This document shows, piece after piece, positions 15,687 through 18,695 of a DNA stretch of 18,695 nucleotides. Within the stretch, counting starts at the first letter, position 1. Every line of letters begins with the position of its first letter. The stretch is from DASPXY01 sp038227745 (GTDB lineage Bacteria; Planctomycetota; Planctomycetia; Gemmatales; Gemmataceae): positions 1 through 18,695 of the forward strand of contig JBBRPS010000085.1 in NCBI GenBank assembly GCA_038227745.1, in the 5' to 3' direction. The notes under the pieces were generated by a model. The model had not been told where the DNA came from. It did not search any database and saw only the letters and a program-made list of their open reading frames with translations. A program made the translations under genes and the position numbers.

Positions 15687-15714
15687 AGTCTACCCGGATG
15701 GCGCGGGAATGCAA
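15687..15714 (-). promoter_or_regulatory. candidate promoter of the defence island
   Basis: On the minus strand TTGCAT (15709-15714), a 16-base spacer and TAGACT (15687-15692) resemble a sigma-70-type promoter. It would give a leader of about 150 bases before the helicase start. Planctomycete promoters are poorly defined, so this is tentative. Confidence 0.3.
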
Positions 15715-15803
15715 CCACGGAAGCAGCCGAGCCGGCGCGTTTATCCAGCATGGAAGACGTGGAGCCTCTGAAAAGTTGGTGACGGCGCGAATTGGAGGGG
15801 AGG

Positions 15804-16121
15804 TCAGGGCGACCCTCGATCATACTCTTCCGGCGTGGCCCCGACCCCTGGCCGTGCCGCTGCGGCGTCGTGGTGTCCTTCGTCGGCTCGGCGTTGGCCT
15901 CGTCCAGGGCGGCAGCGGGAGATCACCACGCGCCCCAGGCCGAGCAGCGCGCCTGCCGGCGTGCGGCGCAGGCGGAGGACCAGGTCGCCCCTTGCTGGAA
16001 GCTGCTGATCGAGGCACGTCACGCACTGCGGGGCCAGGAGATCAGCCGGGCCAGACAACAGGGCAAGGTCGAACCCGAGGTCCGCCCCGCAGACCACACA
16101 CGCGGTGGTGGCTTTCCCCAT
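15804..16121 (-). CDS. small CxxC-CxxC putative zinc-ribbon protein, 105 aa
   Basis: The start at 16121 (MGKATTACVVCGADLGFDLA) lies just after a long purine tract, AGGGGAGGGGAC. Four cysteines are arranged as C8-VV-C11 and C33-VT-C36, separated by a hydrophobic stretch (LALLSGPADLLAPQ); this fits a zinc-binding treble-clef or ribbon. Residues 45-68 (DLVLRLRRTPAGALLGLGRV) look like beta strands. The last 35 residues are Arg/Ala-rich and may reflect a shifted or eroded end. No membrane segment is present. It stands upstream of the helicase on the same strand with 275 bases between, so it is probably not part of the operon. Function is unknown. Confidence 0.5.
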   Translation of the reverse strand: MGKATTACVVCGADLGFDLALLSGPADLLAPQCVTCLDQQLPARGDLVLRLRRTPAGALLGLGRVVISRCRPGRGQRRADEGHHDAAAARPGVGATPEEYDRGSP

Positions 16122-16203
16122 GTCCCCTCCCCTCTCCCTCTGAGCGCCAAGGGCGGCGGCACCGCCGGATTATCACCCTTGGCCTCCTCAAAAGGAGACT
16201 TAT

Positions 16204-16380
16204 GTGTCCGTTGACACAAGTCCCACTCCCGCGGCCAAGGTGTGCGCGGTCCTTGGACTGGGCCTCTTCAAGGTGGAGTCGCAGGCGGTCGGGGAGGTGT
16301 CATCTGCGCGCCTGGGGGCGGACACCGCCGAGCCGAAGGGTAAGGGGCCGCCGAAGAAGAAGGCGCGGAGGCGGAGGTAG
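16204..16380 (+). CDS. small basic protein, 58 aa
   Basis: AAAGGAGA ends five bases before a GTG start at 16204, and the frame VSVDTSPTPAAKVCAVLG, LGLFKVESQAVGEVS is open to TAG at 16378. Third codon positions are mostly G or C, as in the neighbours. The C-terminus is a basic tail (PKGKGPPKKKARRRR) that could bind nucleic acid. An overlapping frame starts at the ATG of the same ATGTG (16202), with a worse Arg/Ser-rich product. I do not recognise a family. It stands alone between two minus-strand genes. Confidence 0.5.
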   Translation: MSVDTSPTPAAKVCAVLGLGLFKVESQAVGEVSSARLGADTAEPKGKGPPKKKARRRR

Positions 16381-16495
16381 TGGGACTTGGTCTGCTCTCT
16401 CGGAGCCCATCTGCGTGTGTCGTCGGCTACCTACAGCAAGAAGGTCGTTTAACGGCAACCCGCTGCGGCGATGGGCCGGCGCGGGGGTGACAGGA

Positions 16496-17248
16496 TCAGC
16501 AGCGCCCAGCGAACAGCAGCAGGTCCAAGACGTGGCAGCCCCGGGCGTGCGGGCCAGGGCCACGAAGGTGGTTGAGGAGATCCGCGTCGGTGCAGCCGGC
16601 CTCTTCGAGGGCGTCCGCGAGGACCCCCAGTAGGGCCGCGTCCAGCGCGCCTCCCTCCGGATCGCGCTCGTCGTAGGCGGCTTGCGCCAGCCTCACAACG
16701 GCCCCACCGCCCCACGCCAGCCAGGCCGGCTCGACCGCCACTTCTTTGAAAGGGTTGCCGAAAATGCAGCGCAGCAGGGGCACCTGGGCGCGGCGCTCGG
16801 CGGCGTAATTTGGGAACCCGGCCGGGTCCGTGGAGGTGCCGAAGTTGGCCTCCTCGCCGGGGCCGGCCGTGGCCCAGGCGGCCGACTCGGCGGCGTCCGT
16901 GTAGGCGGCCAAGGCATCCGCGTCGTCGGCAAGGCAGCGCCAGGCGCAGCGGGCGGCCCGGGCAGCTGGCCCGGTCAACGCCCCGAGGGCTTCCTCGGCG
17001 GCGGCGCTGGCGGACCGCCGGTCTGCCTCGTCGGCCAGCCCGTCCGCGTAGCGCTCGGCCAGCGCCACCGCCTCCCGGCACCGGGCGTCCGTTAAATGGG
17101 GCCAGACCCTGCGGCAGCAGGCGCACACGGCCAACCGCAGCTTGCGTGCGCGGGTGCGCCGTTGCCGGACCCGCCTGGGCCGCACGCAGGTCAGGTGGAA
17201 CAGCAGCCACCCCGGGTCGCTGCACGACAGCCACTCGGATTCGGTCAC
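16496..17248 (-). CDS. planctomycete-type FGNPF / GPGPHARGC protein, 250 aa
   Basis: The start is GTG at 17248 (VTESEWLSCSDP), preceded by GAGGGAG; the longer frame to 17524 only overlaps the upstream paralogue. The layout is one I know from many paralogous Gemmata-like proteins: an opening TE-EWL-C-DP, then KLRLAVCACCRRVWPHLTD (36-54), an Ala-rich helical middle beginning AERYADGLADEADRR (64-78), IFGNPFKEVAVEPAW (162-176), and the ending LADALEEAGCTDADLLNHLR and GPGPHARGCHVLDLLL. Conserved Cys and His residues (C42, C44, C45, H234, C238) might bind metal, but no activity is known to me. The middle is interrupted relative to the simpler paralogues by extra residues (DERDPEGGALDAALLG). It begins 4 bases after the stop of a truncated copy on the same strand, showing tandem duplication. 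Confidence 0.8.
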   Translation of the reverse strand: MTESEWLSCSDPGWLLFHLTCVRPRRVRQRRTRARKLRLAVCACCRRVWPHLTDARCREAVALAERYADGLADEADRRSASAAAEEALGALTGPAARAARCAWRCLADDADALAAYTDAAESAAWATAGPGEEANFGTSTDPAGFPNYAAERRAQVPLLRCIFGNPFKEVAVEPAWLAWGGGAVVRLAQAAYDERDPEGGALDAALLGVLADALEEAGCTDADLLNHLRGPGPHARGCHVLDLLLFAGRC

Positions 17249-17252
17249 GGCG

Positions 17253-17474
17253 TCACTCCCTCGTGAGGAGCAGATCCAGTGCCCAGCACCCGCGTGCGTG
17301 CGGCCCCGGCCCGCGTAGGTGACCCAACAGAGCCACGTCCGCACAACCGGCTTCCTCCAGCGCGTCGGCCAGGACCGGCAACTCTGCCCACCGCCCCTCT
17401 TCGTACACCGCCCGAGCCAGCGCGACCACGGCCGCCGTCCGCCACGCCGGCTCGACCCGCACCGGCCGCCACGG
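17253..17474 (-). pseudogene. N-terminally truncated paralogue of the FGNPF protein
   Basis: The frame ending at 17253 reads PWRPVRVEPAWRTAAVVALA, RAVYEEGRWAELPVLADALE, EAGCADVALLGHLRGPGPHA and RGCWALDLLLTRE. It matches the last 80 residues of the neighbour at 16496-17248 with clear divergence, so it is a paralogue and not a recent copy. Upstream of about 17474-17490 similarity ends; the first 170 residues, including the CACCRR motif, are missing. The nearest Met (17597) lies inside the divergent HAD/SRPBCC gene, so the fragment has no native start. Its stop region supplies the ribosome binding site of the intact neighbour. The break lies about 90 bases from the start of the divergent gene. 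Confidence 0.75.
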
Positions 17475-17575
17475 GTCGCAGACGCGGGCCAGCGAAGGGC
17501 ACCCAGCAACTGTCCACGCGCCAACCGTCAAGCAGGACGGCATGCGCGGTACTCGGGGAACAGAAAAGGAGAGCG

Positions 17576-18199
17576 ATGCGTTTCGCCGTACTGGCATCGG
17601 ACTGTGACGGCACCCTCTGCCGGGGCAAGGCGGTGGCCCGCGCGACGGTGCGGGTGCTGGAGCGGCTGCGCGCCTCGGGGCGCAAGCTCCTGCTGGTCAC
17701 TGGCGAGACCGAGGAGCAAGTGGGGTGCTTCCCCCGCGCCGGACAAGCCGCCGTCTTCGCCCTGACGCAGGACTACGGCCGCCTCCTCCTCTGGGATCCG
17801 TTCCTCACGGAGGCCCGCCTCCTGGGCGGGGCGGCGGAGCCGGCGGTCGGGGTGCGCGCCTGGTGCGTGGCCTGGTACGGCATGGGCATGGAGACAGAGT
17901 ACGTTGCCTACGCGCCCCCGCGCCTGGCGGCGGTGCGCATGACGCGCGGCCCGGCCGCACTCGCCGCCTTCGCCGGCTCCTGGCGGTTCGAGGAGGACGG
18001 GCCGGGGGCGACGCGCGTGGCCTTCCGCTACCACCTGAAGGCGTGGCCGCGCTGGCTGCGGCCGCTACTGGACCCACTGCTGGCGGCCGTCTTCGCCCAG
18101 GACACCCGGGCGCGGCTCCGCGCCCTCAAGCGGGTGGCCGAGGCCGCCGTCGCCCAAGCCCCCGCACGCGCCGGCCCACGGCGTTGTCGGCCGGGTTAA
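17576..18199 (+). CDS. HAD phosphatase start joined to a SRPBCC domain, 207 aa
   Basis: The start at 17576 (MRFAVLASDCDGTLCRGKAV) has AAGGAGAG three bases upstream. Residues 1-50 are the opening of a HAD-family phosphatase: motif I DCDGT (Asp9, Asp11), then LERLRASGRKLLLVTGET with motif II Thr42. HAD enzymes then need another 150-200 residues including a Lys and a DD motif; these are absent. From about residue 58 the sequence instead resembles the SRPBCC/polyketide-cyclase family: VFALTQDYGRLLLWDPFLTE, GMETEYVAYAPPRLAAVRMT, FAGSWRFEEDGPGATRVAFR and WLRPLLDPLLAAVFAQDT, which looks complete to its usual end. The fusion keeps one frame and good codon usage. Either it is a real chimera in which the HAD part is dead, or the HAD gene was cut by insertion of the SRPBCC gene. 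Confidence 0.75.
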   Translation: MRFAVLASDCDGTLCRGKAVARATVRVLERLRASGRKLLLVTGETEEQVGCFPRAGQAAVFALTQDYGRLLLWDPFLTEARLLGGAAEPAVGVRAWCVAWYGMGMETEYVAYAPPRLAAVRMTRGPAALAAFAGSWRFEEDGPGATRVAFRYHLKAWPRWLRPLLDPLLAAVFAQDTRARLRALKRVAEAAVAQAPARAGPRRCRPG

Positions 18200-18452
18200 G
18201 CGCAGGACACCGGCCAGGCCGCCCGCTGGCCGCCGTGGGTGTGCCCGTAGACAGCACGGCTCCGTCGCCGTGGGCGCTGACGCGGACGCAGTGGCCGAGG
18301 GCGTGGCCGTAGCTGCGGGCGAGGGCAGTCACGAGGGCGGGCCGTCGTTATCGACGGCGTGTGTGAAGGTGGCGACGCGGCCGTCGGACTGGCCGTCGTG
18401 GCGGGGACGGCGAGGGCGTGGGCGGGCGACGGGGTCGTGGCGAGCAACAGTA

Positions 18453-18590
18453 TTACCAGCCGAGCCAGGAACGAAGGCGGTCCAAGAGCGGCGTTGTCGG
18501 TGCCCCTGGATTCGGTTCCCATTTGGCCTGGATCACGCGACCGTCCTCCCCGAAGCGGACGTAGTGTCCCTGGCACGAAAACCTGCACTG
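18453..18590 (-). other. short coding-like fragment
   Basis: The frame CQGHYVRFGEDGRVIQAKWE, PNPGAPTTPLLDRLRSWLGW ends at TAA (18453-18455) and reads like the C-terminus of a small protein. There is no start in frame with a ribosome binding site, and a longer frame on the same strand (18196-18666) contains a hydrophobic stretch (LARLVILLLATTPSPAHALA) but is otherwise Arg/Pro-rich. The rest of 18200-18695 shows nothing else I can support as a gene. Confidence 0.25.
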
Positions 18591-18603
18591 AATTCAGGAG
18601 AGC

Positions 18604-18625
18604 CGCGACAGCCCGTGTTGTCGCG
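18604..18625. repeat. small hairpin
   Basis: CGCGACA (18604-18610) pairs with TGTCGCG (18619-18625) across an 8-base loop. GAATTC occurs on both sides at about equal distance. It could be a weak terminator or chance; no T-run follows on either strand. Confidence 0.3.
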
Positions 18626-18695
18626 CTTTCCGCATGAATTCTGCGGTTTCCGAAGAGTGACACCACACTGTCATCGCTACCGACTTGGATGCAAG

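Noticed and set aside
18196..18666. Minus-strand ORF of 156 codons with a hydrophobic stretch
   Set aside because: Most of it is Arg/Pro-rich and a different frame looks more coding-like over part of it; I cannot support it as a gene.
1..18695. CRISPR array
   Set aside because: No regularly spaced repeats of 24-40 bases were seen; the only long-range repeats are the protein-coding units at 5623-6538.

Overview
The window is GC-rich and reads like accessory DNA of a planctomycete, probably near Gemmataceae. This is inferred from gene content: a protein with the FGNPF and GPGPHARGC signatures, proteins built of 74-residue QIL-WADAH-RGLPGG repeats, an unusual tyrosine recombinase with GINCAFGN in box I, and a palindromic AGCCCGAAGCGCCAGCGAGGGA-type repeat. 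No rRNA gene, CRISPR array or complete insertion sequence is visible.

Left part (1-5.2 kb): an unrecognised protein, a full-length tyrosine recombinase, a tRNA with anticodon CAT followed by a strong terminator hairpin, a C-terminally broken second tyrosine recombinase facing the tRNA, and its upstream Xre-type regulator. A short control region with repeated GTCAATTGAC palindromes separates the regulator from a divergent DUF932-like gene. That gene is cut off after about 145 residues, where it collides with an oppositely oriented membrane-anchored BamE-like protein. This looks like an old integration site.

Middle part (5.2-7.6 kb): a frameshifted repeat protein, a truncated nuclease-like (SNase) gene and stretches with only coding-like scraps.

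Core (7.6-15.7 kb, all minus strand): a phage-defence-like operon in transcription order. It has a phospholipase-D/SNF2 helicase, an Eco57I/PglX-like adenine methyltransferase, a small helical protein, the C-terminal tail of what is probably a large BrxC-like ATPase, and the Lon-like C-terminal domain of BrxL. The combination resembles BREX with a DISARM-like PLD component, but no pglZ is present in the window. Every gene carries a lesion: one in-frame TAG in the helicase, two single-base frameshifts in the methyltransferase, a deletion that fuses the small protein to the ATPase tail, and loss of the N-terminal part of BrxL. The system is therefore probably dead or dying here, but its order and sequences could point to intact relatives elsewhere.

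Right part (15.8-18.7 kb): a small CxxC protein, a 58-residue basic ORF with a good ribosome binding site, a planctomycete-type FGNPF protein preceded by an N-terminally truncated paralogue, and a divergent ORF joining the start of a HAD phosphatase to a SRPBCC domain. The last 500 bases hold only fragments.

The recurring theme is gene decay: about ten genes are truncated, frameshifted or fused. The alternative, low-quality assembly, is less likely to explain the deletions and fusions than the single-base lesions.
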